From DAOUET01 sp034430155 (lineage in GTDB: Bacteria > Chloroflexota > Anaerolineae > Anaerolineales > UBA4823), in assembly GCA_034430155.1 (NCBI GenBank), contig DAOUET010000057.1:81807-145806 (forward strand): 64,000 nucleotides of DNA. Direction: 5' to 3'. This document shows, one piece after another, positions 17,671-26,847 of the stretch. The first letter of the stretch is position 1, and every line of letters starts with the position of its first letter. Position numbers and translations under genes: made by a program. Below the pieces are notes generated by a model that ran no database searches, was not told the DNA's origin, and worked only from the letters and a program-made list of their open reading frames with translations.

Positions 17671-18852
17671 CTAGCGCCAAATATCTAAGTCCTGCTCGTT
17701 TAGAAAATGGAAAACAGGGAAATCGAAACGCGCAGCATAATGTCGTATTTCTCGTAATCCTGGCACAGGACCACAAAGTACTATCATTGCCCCCAAACCG
17801 CCTCTGCGAGCATTGAACAACTCATCGAAGGTTGCTTCATCGGCGCCTCCTGAAATCAGGATTAAAGTAGTCCCCCAGGAGAGATCGGGAATAGCATGTT
17901 GAATCATATCAACCGATGACCTTTGCTCCGATGCATCGATACGCGCCAAGACCTCCAACACCCTTATCAAATGCCCGCGCCCTTTACGAGGTGGTAAGGC
18001 TTGGGTACGCCCCTTATTACCCAATGGATCGTTGCCGTTTGTCACCAACCCAACGGATTGCTTTTGTCCCACCACCCAATTCGCCATCGAAGCTGCCACG
18101 ACAATCGCTAACTCAATAGCGTAGAGCCGATTTTTCTGTTCATAATCTGAACCATTTAAATTCAAGAAAATGGATGTCTCCAGCGCAATCGATGGCTCAT
18201 ATTGTTTGACCTGCATTCTCCCAACTGCAGCAGATGCCTTCCAATCCACCCTCCGCAGGGAATCACCTGCCACATAGTCCCGCTTTCCCAAAACCCGGGC
18301 CGGATCTTCAAAGATTGGCTGTTTGTGCCTCAAATTGCCCATCGGTGACCGGGAAGGTACATTCACATAAGAGAGCGGAATAATCTTTGGATATACCGTT
18401 AGGTAATCTGGCTCAACCTGGTTTTGAAAGAGGTTCGATAAACCCAATATGTCCCCTGAATGCAGCATAAGTGGACCAATGCGGTAATATCCACGTTTTC
18501 GTGCAAGTAAATCATAGCTCATTTTAAGACGTTCCCGTGATTTCATACTGGCGACTTGCCGATAAGAATTTGGTACCGCCAGATCCACTGGAAGACTTTC
18601 GTGAAGATACATCCATACCACCGGTAACCAGCTGTGATTGGTTATCTCTAAATCGACTCTTATCTTATCCCCCAAAAAGGTATGGGAGGGATAATTGCGG
18701 CTGACTTTCAGATTCTGCAAAGCCTTACGACTCCACCAACGACCCACCCCGTAAGCAATTATCAAAAGATATAACAAAGTGAAGACAAAATCCTCCCTTA
18801 AAAATGCAGCGAGAATTAACAGGAACGCGATGATCGGGAGATATAATTCCAT
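17671..18852 (-). CDS. DUF58 domain protein (copy 1)
   Basis: A 393-residue protein. Two N-terminal hydrophobic helices are followed by a beta-rich region and then the DUF58 core. The diagnostic run 'RDYVAGDSLRRVDWKASAA' with 'VKQYEP' lies around residues 195-225, followed by a vWA-like domain that starts 'TSIFLNLNG'. DUF58 proteins are the usual partners of MoxR AAA ATPases and probably act as membrane-bound substrates or adaptors. It starts 9 bp after moxR. A second, diverged pair lies at 29.5-31.8 kb. Confidence 0.9.
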   Translation of the reverse strand: MELYLPIIAFLLILAAFLREDFVFTLLYLLIIAYGVGRWWSRKALQNLKVSRNYPSHTFLGDKIRVDLEITNHSWLPVVWMYLHESLPVDLAVPNSYRQVASMKSRERLKMSYDLLARKRGYYRIGPLMLHSGDILGLSNLFQNQVEPDYLTVYPKIIPLSYVNVPSRSPMGNLRHKQPIFEDPARVLGKRDYVAGDSLRRVDWKASAAVGRMQVKQYEPSIALETSIFLNLNGSDYEQKNRLYAIELAIVVAASMANWVVGQKQSVGLVTNGNDPLGNKGRTQALPPRKGRGHLIRVLEVLARIDASEQRSSVDMIQHAIPDLSWGTTLILISGGADEATFDELFNARRGGLGAMIVLCGPVPGLREIRHYAARFDFPVFHFLNEQDLDIWR

Positions 18853-18861
18853 GATAGACCA

Positions 18862-19809
18862 TCAATCTAACTTACCTAATTCTAAAGGAACCTTTCCAAG
18901 GACATCTTGTAAGATTCCTTTTGCTGTTCGACCGCGAAGTTCCGCTTCTGGACGCACAATCAAGCGATGGATGATTGTTACGGGCGCCAAATACTTGATA
19001 TCATCTGGGATGACATAGTCTCGACCTCGCACGGCTGCCAAAGCCTGGGCGGTTTTATACAAGGCTAGACTGCCCCGTGGACTGGCTCCTAAAGCCAGGT
19101 CAGGATGTTTTCGCGTCGCCGTAACAACATTAATAATATAATCTTGCACGATGTCCTCCACGTGGACCTCCCAAACCATCTTGCGCAAGGTCATGATCTT
19201 TTCCCCATCCACAACCTGGTTTATTTGGGTGATTGGATGCTCCCGGCGGAGATTGTCTAGGATTGCCTTCTCATCACCTGCTTCCGGATAACCCATTGAA
19301 ATCCGCATAAGAAATCGATCCAATTGCGCTTCCGGAAGCGGGAAGGTGCCTTCATACTCTATTGGATTCTGGGTAGCTAGAACCAGAAATGGTCTTGGCA
19401 GTTGCCTGGTAACCCCATCTATTGTGACTTGTTGTTCTTGCATGGCTTCCAACAACGCTGATTGTGTCCTGGGTGTCGCCCGGTTAATCTCGTCAGCTAA
19501 AAGGATGTTGACGAACACGGGGCCCGGTCGGAATTCAAACTCAGCAGTCCGCTGGTTGAACACTGATACTCCGGTTACATCATTAGGCATTAAATCTGGT
19601 GTGCATTGTAAGCGCTTGAAAAGGCCTCCTAGGCTGATTGAGATTGCCCGAGCCAGCATGGTTTTGCCCGTACCCGGAACATCTTCGATCAGCACATGTC
19701 CCTCGCATAATAGCGCTACCATCACAAGCTCGATTACCTCCCGCTTACCGATGATCACCTGCTCAACGTTGTTCCTAATTTCTTCGGTAAATTCTTGGAC
19801 TTCTTTCAT
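18862..19809 (-). CDS. MoxR family AAA ATPase (copy 1)
   Basis: A 315-residue AAA+ ATPase. Walker A is GTGKT at 46-50 in 'IEDVPGTGKTMLARA', Walker B is ILLADE (102-107) followed by INRATPRTQSALLEAMQE, and sensor 1 is '[23 protein letters not shown]'. MoxR ATPases are chaperones that mature or remodel protein complexes, usually with vWA partners. It is the first gene of a four-gene minus-strand chain (moxR, DUF58, DUF4129, spermidine-synthase-like). No clear Shine-Dalgarno precedes the ATG. Confidence 0.94.
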   Translation of the reverse strand: MKEVQEFTEEIRNNVEQVIIGKREVIELVMVALLCEGHVLIEDVPGTGKTMLARAISISLGGLFKRLQCTPDLMPNDVTGVSVFNQRTAEFEFRPGPVFVNILLADEINRATPRTQSALLEAMQEQQVTIDGVTRQLPRPFLVLATQNPIEYEGTFPLPEAQLDRFLMRISMGYPEAGDEKAILDNLRREHPITQINQVVDGEKIMTLRKMVWEVHVEDIVQDYIINVVTATRKHPDLALGASPRGSLALYKTAQALAAVRGRDYVIPDDIKYLAPVTIIHRLIVRPEAELRGRTAKGILQDVLGKVPLELGKLD

Positions 19810-20181
19810 AGAAAAATTCTCAGCCTAGTCGTCAAGATAAAACCCAATCTTTAAATAACTTTACAATATCTTAACTCAAAAGGCAATAGCTTCGATCTTC
19901 GAGTTGATAGAATCCTGTAAGATCGGCTAATCGACAGGCGCTTTCAAACAAGTGACCGTCAGCCGTTGAGCCTGCGGGGTGTCGCTGGTATCGGTAATCA
20001 CGGACGATCAATTAAGCATCAGATAATCGACAATCCTACAAGCAAAATATAAAAAAGATAGAGGCCGTCAGGCCTCTAATTATCTACCATATCCGAGTCC
20101 AACAGGAGGCTAAATCCCATTGTTATGAATCAATCATTACCCTAAACTCTCATCCTGGCTACTATTGCTCGATGAGATCGA
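19810..20181. other. Intergenic region upstream of moxR copy 1
   Basis: A 372-bp gap that holds the terminator of the 492-residue gene (20051-20078) and the moxR leader. On the minus strand, TTGCCT and TAAAGT 17 bp apart (about 19863-19891) could be a weak promoter. A 26-codon open stretch on the minus strand ending near 19930 is too short to call a gene. Confidence 0.4.
20051..20078 (-). terminator. Intrinsic terminator after the 492-residue gene
   Basis: TAGAGGCC (20059-20066) and GGCCTCTA (20071-20078) form a perfect 8-bp stem with loop GTCA. Read on the minus strand the stem is followed by TATCTTTTTTATATTTT, a strong U-tract. It lies about 100 bp after the stop at 20182. Confidence 0.8.
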
Positions 20182-21660
20182 TTATAACGTCTCTAAAATC
20201 ATGCGCCCCTGCGATGTCGGCAAGTAAGTCAAGGGACCTTGAGGGACAAAGTTGTCAACTTCCAGATAGCCTGCGTCCATATATTCACACATCACTTCAA
20301 ACGGTTTCTTTCTGGCCACCCACTTCTCGACTATGACAATCCCATGTCCTGGTAATACCGTGAAGACCACCTGGCGAGCATCTTCCGGATTGTTTAACGA
20401 CTCCGAGCGGGAAAATGCAGCCTTGATCGCTCGTGCCTGGGCTTCTGTGGAACAGGATACTGGATAATGATAATATGGCACATCCAGCGAAACATGTTCA
20501 ATTTTCTCTGGGTCGAAAGACCTCACCCCCCGGTGCCCGTGCAATTTAGAACGTGCGATCGGGACCTCGTCGTTCCAATCCCAGTCTGCGCCCAACGTTA
20601 TTTTAGGTAGCAAGCTGTCCATGTCCATCAATTCGACAGCTTCTGATGAGGGCGAGTCGTTTCGCTTTCCTTCAACATGTCGTACCAATGCGCCCAAGCC
20701 ATCCGCTCTCACACCCACGATCACTGCTAATTCATCGTCAGTGAGATTGTCCTTTTCGATTGGGCGGGCGTTTCCTGTCACCGTAGCTATCAAACCATCT
20801 ACTTCTGGTTCCCAGGTTGCATAGCATCCCTCACTGTACTGGCTGGATATTGCATCGTGGATCGCTGGAACATGCGCCAGGTTAGCTACCTTGACCATTT
20901 CAGTGAAGAAAGCGCGTGCACCTAACTCGCGTCCGGCCTCGCGCATAGCCATTGGCGTTCTCAATCTTGACCACACCTCGGATGGGATCAGGTCACCTAT
21001 CACCTTGTGGTTGGTTACTTCCTTCGTACTAGCCGCGGTGGCGATACGGTTCATGATGTCTTCGTAGAAAAATTCGCGGTCAGAGGCATCAGTTCTCGGG
21101 TGAGCACCAACTAAGTCAAAAGTGTAGGCTTCCAAGGGGGTATCGTCACCCACTACTAAGATGTTTCGGATGCTCATCGCTTGGGTCTGCACTAATCGTA
21201 CCAATGCCAGTATTGGACCGCCTCGCTGTCCCTGTTCATATAACGTTCGGTATGCCTCTGGAGCCATACCCGCAAAAACAAAGTCCTCCGGGTCTGGAGG
21301 ATCCTTCGACAAAATCGAGTCGAAATTATCCAAGGTGTCCTGTAATTCTTGGGGGGATATTTGAAGCAAAGTAAATACGATGGGGGAATGTTCTAAATTG
21401 AAGCGCCTCCGCCCTGTGAACAATAAAGCCTCTCGCCATCGCACTGGTTTCCCAAATGTTGCCGTCGTGATAATGACATCGGTTTGATTATCTGGTTCTT
21501 CTTTGATTAAGTGACCCCCGTGCCGGAAATGGCGAAGAATCCCATCTGCAACTTCATCCAATAATGGAGTAGTTGGACCAGGAACATATGCCACAGCTAT
21601 TTTACGTAACCATGCATGGACAAGAAGACTCGCATGGGAGAAAGTTTCTGTTGGTTTCAT
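20182..21660 (-). CDS. Protein of unknown function, 492 residues
   Basis: I do not recognise the family. The protein is soluble-looking, acidic, without a signal peptide or transmembrane segment. Visible landmarks are 'AWLRKIAVAYVPGPTTPLLDEVADGILRHF' near residues 16-45 (split here: AYVPGPTTP at 23-31), 'DVIITTATFGKPVRWREALLF' near 65-85, 'LVVGDDTPLEAYTFDLVGAHPR' near 165-190 and a C-terminal 'FTVLPGHGIVIVEKW'. 'TTATFGKPV' and 'VVGDDTP' look like the ends of beta strands in an alpha/beta fold. The start has GAGGAA 9 nt upstream. It has its own terminator, faces alaX divergently and looks monocistronic. No function is proposed. Confidence 0.75.
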   Translation of the reverse strand: MKPTETFSHASLLVHAWLRKIAVAYVPGPTTPLLDEVADGILRHFRHGGHLIKEEPDNQTDVIITTATFGKPVRWREALLFTGRRRFNLEHSPIVFTLLQISPQELQDTLDNFDSILSKDPPDPEDFVFAGMAPEAYRTLYEQGQRGGPILALVRLVQTQAMSIRNILVVGDDTPLEAYTFDLVGAHPRTDASDREFFYEDIMNRIATAASTKEVTNHKVIGDLIPSEVWSRLRTPMAMREAGRELGARAFFTEMVKVANLAHVPAIHDAISSQYSEGCYATWEPEVDGLIATVTGNARPIEKDNLTDDELAVIVGVRADGLGALVRHVEGKRNDSPSSEAVELMDMDSLLPKITLGADWDWNDEVPIARSKLHGHRGVRSFDPEKIEHVSLDVPYYHYPVSCSTEAQARAIKAAFSRSESLNNPEDARQVVFTVLPGHGIVIVEKWVARKKPFEVMCEYMDAGYLEVDNFVPQGPLTYLPTSQGRMILETL

Positions 21661-21837
21661 ATCGCTATTCCTCAGAAATTATTTGTATTAGACGGGTCCA
21701 GGTTTATCCTTGCCCCTGGTACAATAAAGCCAACAATAAGTGGTTCTTTTCGGCTAATTTTACCCGAACATTTACCATTTGAACAAATAAAAGTTATTCT
21801 CGAATTATTATAGCCTATAGGAGGATATTAAAAAGAG

Positions 21838-22563
21838 ATGACCGAATTGCTCTACCAAATGGACAGCTATTTACAGTCCTTTGATGCAAAGATCACGGGT
21901 GTGGACAAAGAGAATAATGGCATTATCCTTGACCGGACAACTTTCTACCCCGGTGGTGGCGGACAACCAGCTGATAACGGCACCCTCACAATCGGAGATG
22001 AAATTTATACGGTTAAAAGAGCTCGAAAATATGGGCCGGATGTCCTCCACATCATAGATGGCGATATACCCTTGCCAGAAGCCGGTACCGTCATCCATGG
22101 GCAACTCGATTGGGATCATCGCTACAAACTGATGCGCACCCACACCGCCATGCATATCCTGTGTGGGGTGATCTTCCGCGATTATGGCGCCTCGGTAACC
22201 GGCGGTGATATGGAACCACTAAAAGGTCGCATGGATTTCGAATTCGAAAGTATGCATAAGGATTTAGTCCAGGATATCGAGCAAGCTATCAACCAGGAAG
22301 TCAGCAATGCTCGTGACTTGCGCGTTGAAATCCTTCCGAGAGAGAAAGCCTTTCAGATCCCCGATCTAATTCGTACCAAAATCAATTTACTCCCAGAAGG
22401 CATTCAACAAGTCAGAGTGGTTGAGATCGATGGTTTAGACCTCCAGGCAGATGGCGGTACCCACGTAAAGAATACCGCTGAGGTAGGCCAGATACATATT
22501 ATCGATTATAAGAGCAAGGGCAAAATCAATAAACGCATCTATGTGGAGCTTGACGATTCCTGA
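21838..22563 (+). CDS. alaX: Alanyl-tRNA editing protein (AlaX-M type)
   Basis: A 241-residue free-standing homologue of the AlaRS editing domain. 'FYPGGGGQPAD' (36-46) is the N-terminal landmark that marks the medium AlaX type. The zinc site has H102 and H106 in 'THTAMHIL' and H209 in DGGTHV. The usual cysteine of CGGTH is Asp205 here. AlaX removes serine or glycine wrongly attached to tRNA-Ala. AGGAGG lies 14 nt before the ATG. It is the first gene of a plus-strand run up to 28.5 kb. Confidence 0.9.
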   Translation: MTELLYQMDSYLQSFDAKITGVDKENNGIILDRTTFYPGGGGQPADNGTLTIGDEIYTVKRARKYGPDVLHIIDGDIPLPEAGTVIHGQLDWDHRYKLMRTHTAMHILCGVIFRDYGASVTGGDMEPLKGRMDFEFESMHKDLVQDIEQAINQEVSNARDLRVEILPREKAFQIPDLIRTKINLLPEGIQQVRVVEIDGLDLQADGGTHVKNTAEVGQIHIIDYKSKGKINKRIYVELDDS

Positions 22564-22618
22564 ATTTCAAAGCCCTTGTAGCGATCTACTTTAAAGGAAT
22601 CAATCTCACCTGACTGGC

Positions 22619-23308
22619 ATGATATCTCCCCTGCATGCGCTGGTTTTGATACCGGCTTTCAATGAAGAGCTCTCCATACAAAATCTTATAAGAGCTATCC
22701 TTTCCTACTTTCCGGTGCTCGTTGTAGACGACGGCTCGACTGATCGAACTGCTGATTTAGCAAAGGATGCCGGCGCTAAAGTTATCAGCCAGCATCCCAA
22801 TCAGGGCAAAGGAGCTGCCTTGCGTACGGGATTCTGCCATGCTATCGCTGGCGATTACGAAGCCGTCCTGACTCTGGACGCAGATGGACAGCACGATCCC
22901 ATTGAGATTCCGAAATTTATCGATTGTTACGTAACTCGCCATCCTGATTTGATTATAGGCAGGCGCGATTTCACAAAAATGCCTGCCGTTCGCAGGCTAG
23001 CGAACACCATTGGACGCTTGAGTTTTTCTTGGGCTATGGGCCAACCGATTCATGACAACCAATCCGGCTACCGCCTGGTCGGTCGTAAGTTGTTGGGCGT
23101 CCTGGTTTCCAGCGAAGAAACAGGGTTTGAATTCGAGGTAGAAATGATCGTAACCTGTGTACGTTCAAATTTCTATCTCGAATGGATCCCTATTCGTACC
23201 ATCTACGCAGATGAGCGCAGTCATATCGTGCCGTATCGCCATGTCGTTGGATTCTACCGGATGGTTTGGCAAGCTCGCAAGCAAATGCGCCGCTTAGAGC
23301 GGTTATGA
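22619..23308 (+). CDS. Glycosyltransferase family 2 (dolichyl-phosphate mannosyltransferase-like)
   Basis: A 229-residue GT-A glycosyltransferase. 'VLIPAFNEE' starts the nucleotide-binding strand, VVDDGSTD and LDADGQHDP hold the two acidic motifs, and 'NQSGYRL' is the later GT2 motif. There are no transmembrane helices, so it resembles the soluble polyprenyl-phosphate sugar transferases. Donor and acceptor are unknown. The gap to alaX is 55 bp and to the ROK gene 43 bp. No Shine-Dalgarno is seen close to the ATG. Confidence 0.88.
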   Translation: MISPLHALVLIPAFNEELSIQNLIRAILSYFPVLVVDDGSTDRTADLAKDAGAKVISQHPNQGKGAALRTGFCHAIAGDYEAVLTLDADGQHDPIEIPKFIDCYVTRHPDLIIGRRDFTKMPAVRRLANTIGRLSFSWAMGQPIHDNQSGYRLVGRKLLGVLVSSEETGFEFEVEMIVTCVRSNFYLEWIPIRTIYADERSHIVPYRHVVGFYRMVWQARKQMRRLERL

Positions 23309-23351
23309 CCACAAACATTCTCCTGACAATTGCTCCCAGGGAGGCTTTCAA

Positions 23352-24254
23352 ATGACAGGCCTTTATGGCGGTATTGAAGCAGGCGGGACAAAATTCGTTT
23401 GCGCGATTGGGAATGGACCAGGTCAGATCCGCGCAAAAACTCAATTTCTCACGACCACGCCAGATGAAACCATCCGGCGCGCCATTGCTTTCTTCAAAAA
23501 AGAGGCTGAAAGTTATGGCCAGGTTGAGTCTCTTGGGATCGGCGCCTTCGGACCATTAGACCCACATCCCGGTTCAGATCATTACGGTTACATCACTTCC
23601 ACTCCCAAACCTGGCTGGGCTAATACTGATTTTGTTGGAAAGATAAAAAATGCCCTGTCGCTACCGGTTGGTTTCGATACAGACGTAAATGCAGCTGCTT
23701 TAAGTGAAGCCCGCTGGGGTGCAGCTCAAGGGTTGGATAATTTCATTTATTTGACTATCGGCACTGGCATTGGTGGTGGGGGTCTTTTCAATGGTAAGCT
23801 TGCTCATGGTCTGATACACCCTGAAATGGGTCATATTCACCTGCCGCATGATCGCGGATCTGACCCTTTCCCAGGGACCTGCCCTTATCATGGGGACTGT
23901 TTCGAGGGACTTGCCTCTGGTCCCGCCTTGATGGCACGTTATGGGCAACCTGCTGAGCAACTGCCACTTGACCACCCTGCCTGGAATCTGGAAGCCCACT
24001 ACTTGGCCCTAGCTCTAACAATATACATTTGTACCCTGTCTCCTCAAAGAATCATTCTGGGAGGTGGCGTAATGCAACAAAGCCAGCTTTTTCCGATGGT
24101 ACGTTTTAAAGTTCAAGCGATACTCAACGAGTACATCCAGGCAGAGGAAATCATAAGAGGTATCGACACCTATATCGTCCCACCAGGCTTGGGTTCCCAG
24201 TCTGGCGTTTTAGGTGCAATCGCTCTCGCCATGCAAGCTGCACAAGGATCTTGA
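23352..24254 (+). CDS. ROK family sugar kinase, fructokinase-like
   Basis: A 300-residue ROK kinase. '[16 protein letters not shown]' is the phosphate-binding loop, '[18 protein letters not shown]' carries the catalytic Asp, and '[10 protein letters not shown]' the second loop. The zinc motif is HPEMGH with '[16 protein letters not shown]', typical of ScrK-like fructokinases, so phosphorylation of fructose (or a similar hexose) with ATP is likely. GGGAGG lies about 10 nt before the ATG. It sits between GT2 and the aminotransferase, 12 bp from the latter. Confidence 0.9.
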   Translation: MTGLYGGIEAGGTKFVCAIGNGPGQIRAKTQFLTTTPDETIRRAIAFFKKEAESYGQVESLGIGAFGPLDPHPGSDHYGYITSTPKPGWANTDFVGKIKNALSLPVGFDTDVNAAALSEARWGAAQGLDNFIYLTIGTGIGGGGLFNGKLAHGLIHPEMGHIHLPHDRGSDPFPGTCPYHGDCFEGLASGPALMARYGQPAEQLPLDHPAWNLEAHYLALALTIYICTLSPQRIILGGGVMQQSQLFPMVRFKVQAILNEYIQAEEIIRGIDTYIVPPGLGSQSGVLGAIALAMQAAQGS

Positions 24255-24266
24255 TAGCCAAATCTC

Positions 24267-25457
24267 ATGTCCTCACTCGAAGATTTATTTTTATTAGACC
24301 CTAATTTTATCTTCCTCAACCACGGCTCCTTTGGTGCAACGCCCCGCCCAGTCTTCGAAATATATCAGGCGTGGCAAGGAAGGTTCGAACGTCAACCTGT
24401 CCATTTCATCACTAGCGAGCTGATGGAACATCTCAAGCAAGCACGCTCTACCCTGGCGAATTATATTCATGCTAACCCGGATGATCTTGCCTATCTTACA
24501 AATGCTACCCTGGCGGTAAACTTAGTCGCTCGCTCTTTGAAACTCACACCGGATGATGAAATTCTGACCTCTGACCACGAGTATGGAGCCTGTGACAACA
24601 TTTGGGAATTTATATCCCAAAATACGGGGGCTAAATATATTCGCCAGCCCATTCCCCTGCCATTTTCTTCTCCAGAGGAAGTCCTCGAACGCCTTTGGCT
24701 TGGGGTTACCCCTCAGACGAGGATCATCTTTATAAGCCATATCACATCCTCCACTGCCCAACAATTTCCTGTTGAAGAAATTTGCAAAAAAGCCCGGCAG
24801 AATGGCATATTAACCTTCATCGATGGAGCCCATGCTCCAGGGCAGATAACCGTCAATCTCGAGCACATTTCAGCAGATTTTTACACTGGTAATTGCCATA
24901 AGTGGATGATGTCTCCAAAAGGAGCTGCCTTTCTTTATGTCAAACCTGAATTGCAATCTAGAATAGATCCCTTAATCGTGAGCTGGGGTTGGGGGAAAAA
25001 TTCACCGTTCGAATCTGGCTCTCCATTTCTGGATAAATTGCAATGGAGTGGAACAAAAGATCATTCCGCCTTCCTCTCAGTACCAGCTGCCATCCAGTTC
25101 CAGCAGGAATACGACTGGGAATCTGTTCGTCAGGGCTGCCACCAGCTTCTCCATCAAGCCTTAACCCGGGTCAGTGAACTGACTGGGATTAAATCGCCCT
25201 ATACGAATGAATCTGGTTCTTATCACCAGATGGGGGTCGCTCCGCTTCCATTCATCCCCGACTTGCATTATTTTAAAACCCGTCTCTATGATGAACACCA
25301 GATCGAGATCCCTTGCATCTCTTGGAAAGAGCATCAATTCTTGCGCATTTCAGTCCAGGGCTATAATACCCAGGAGCATATTGACAGGTTAGTCGCGGCT
25401 CTCAATGAGTTGCTACCCCAAGTTATCCCTCCCGCTGGAGAAAAGGATGGTAAATAA
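24267..25457 (+). CDS. Aminotransferase class V-fold PLP enzyme (isopenicillin-N-epimerase-like)
   Basis: A 396-residue fold-type I PLP enzyme. 'FLNHGSFGATPR' at the N-terminus is typical of the isopenicillin-N-epimerase/EgtE-like group. The PLP lysine is K212 in 'GNCHKWMM', with D186 and H189 in 'FIDGAHAPGQ'. It may act as an epimerase, C-S lyase or cysteine-desulfurase-like enzyme; the substrate is open. It overlaps the FAD oxidoreductase gene by 11 bp, so translational coupling and a shared pathway are likely. Confidence 0.88.
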   Translation: MSSLEDLFLLDPNFIFLNHGSFGATPRPVFEIYQAWQGRFERQPVHFITSELMEHLKQARSTLANYIHANPDDLAYLTNATLAVNLVARSLKLTPDDEILTSDHEYGACDNIWEFISQNTGAKYIRQPIPLPFSSPEEVLERLWLGVTPQTRIIFISHITSSTAQQFPVEEICKKARQNGILTFIDGAHAPGQITVNLEHISADFYTGNCHKWMMSPKGAAFLYVKPELQSRIDPLIVSWGWGKNSPFESGSPFLDKLQWSGTKDHSAFLSVPAAIQFQQEYDWESVRQGCHQLLHQALTRVSELTGIKSPYTNESGSYHQMGVAPLPFIPDLHYFKTRLYDEHQIEIPCISWKEHQFLRISVQGYNTQEHIDRLVAALNELLPQVIPPAGEKDGK

Positions 25458-26826
25458 AACTGCTGATGTCGTCATCTGTGGTGCGGGCATCGCTGGCGTC
25501 TCAGTAGCATACCATCTGACTGTCAACCAGGGATTGAGAAACGTGATACTGGTAGATGAGCGTCAGCCGCTTTCGCTCACCAGCGATAAATCCACGGAAT
25601 GCTATCGGAACTGGTGGCCAGGTCCTGATGGTGCCATGGTGAGTCTTATGAATCGAAGCATCGACCTCATGGAGCAAATGGCATACCATAGCGGTAATAT
25701 TTTCCATCTGAATCGCCGCGGCTATTTGTACATGACCGCTGATCCCGATAGAATCACTATTTTCAGGCAAAATGCTGAGGTAGCCAGCAAATTGGGTGCC
25801 GGACCGTTACGCCTATATCACGGAAACAATACAGACCCGGTTTACACACCAGCGACGACCACCGGCTTCGATGACCAGCCGAGCGGAGCTGACTTGATTT
25901 TGGATCAAAATCGGATCCATTCCTTGTTCCCCTTCCTGGACGATCGCATCCTGGCGGTTCTGCATGTCCGTCGCGCCGGTTGGCTGAGCGCCCAACAATT
26001 AGGCATGTATATGTTATCAGCTGCCCGGAATCACGGAGTTGAATTGATTAATACCAGGGTGGAAAAGGTCGATATCTCCAAAGAGCGAGTGCGATCTGTA
26101 GGATTTTCTGATAAATCCATGACCAGTATTTCAACGAATAGCTTTATTAATGCAGCAGGGCCATTTATAAAATCCGTAGGGAACTTGGTAGGCGCAGATC
26201 TTCATGTCTATGCTGAATTACATGCAAAAGTGGCTTGTAGAGATCCGCGCCATGTCCTGCCGCGTAACGCTCCCCTATTGATTTGGTCCGATCCTCAAAG
26301 ATTGGAGTTTTTTGAAGAAGAGCGTGCATTTTTGGAGTCAGACCATCAGAATAGCTGGTTGTTAGACGAATTTCCACCCGGTTTGCATACTCGACCTGAA
26401 GGCGGCTTGGATAGCGAGATGATCCTGATCTTGTGGGCTTACCATACCCCCTTCGTGGAACCCCTCTGGCCTCTATCCATCGATCCCCAATATCCCGAAA
26501 TCGTCTATCGAGGCTTATTCAGGATGCTGCCAGAAATGAAAAGTTATATGGGAAAATTTCCGCGCCCCATCGTTGACGGGGGATATTACATAAAAACAAT
26601 CGAGAATCGCCCCCTCATAGGCCCAATGGAGGTTGAGGGCGCTTACCTCATTGGAGCTCTTTCAGGTTACGGCGTGATGGCTGCCTGTGGAGCCGGTGAA
26701 CTCCTTGCTGCCCATATTGTTGGTAGTCAACTGCCGGACTTTGCCGCGGCATTTTCTCTTGATAGATACCAGGATCCAGGATACAGCCGCAGATTCGATT
26801 CATGGAGAGACATAACCCAATTGTAG
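25447..26826 (+). CDS. FAD-dependent oxidoreductase (DAO family)
   Basis: A 459-residue flavoprotein. The dinucleotide motif 'VVICGAGIAGVSVAYHL' lies at residues ~9-25, with acidic 'LVDERQPLS' after it. Mid-protein 'NAAGPF' and the C-terminal 'GALSGYGVMAACGAGELLA' are typical of the DAO/sarcosine-oxidase/glycine-oxidase family, which oxidises the C-N bond of amino acids or methylated amines. The start ATG 25447 overlaps the aminotransferase stop by 11 bp; an upstream in-frame start at 25405 lies well inside that gene and is less likely. The substrate is unknown. Confidence 0.88.
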   Translation: MVNKTADVVICGAGIAGVSVAYHLTVNQGLRNVILVDERQPLSLTSDKSTECYRNWWPGPDGAMVSLMNRSIDLMEQMAYHSGNIFHLNRRGYLYMTADPDRITIFRQNAEVASKLGAGPLRLYHGNNTDPVYTPATTTGFDDQPSGADLILDQNRIHSLFPFLDDRILAVLHVRRAGWLSAQQLGMYMLSAARNHGVELINTRVEKVDISKERVRSVGFSDKSMTSISTNSFINAAGPFIKSVGNLVGADLHVYAELHAKVACRDPRHVLPRNAPLLIWSDPQRLEFFEEERAFLESDHQNSWLLDEFPPGLHTRPEGGLDSEMILILWAYHTPFVEPLWPLSIDPQYPEIVYRGLFRMLPEMKSYMGKFPRPIVDGGYYIKTIENRPLIGPMEVEGAYLIGALSGYGVMAACGAGELLAAHIVGSQLPDFAAAFSLDRYQDPGYSRRFDSWRDITQL

Positions 26827-26847
26827 ATAGTAATCGATGAGCCTTAG

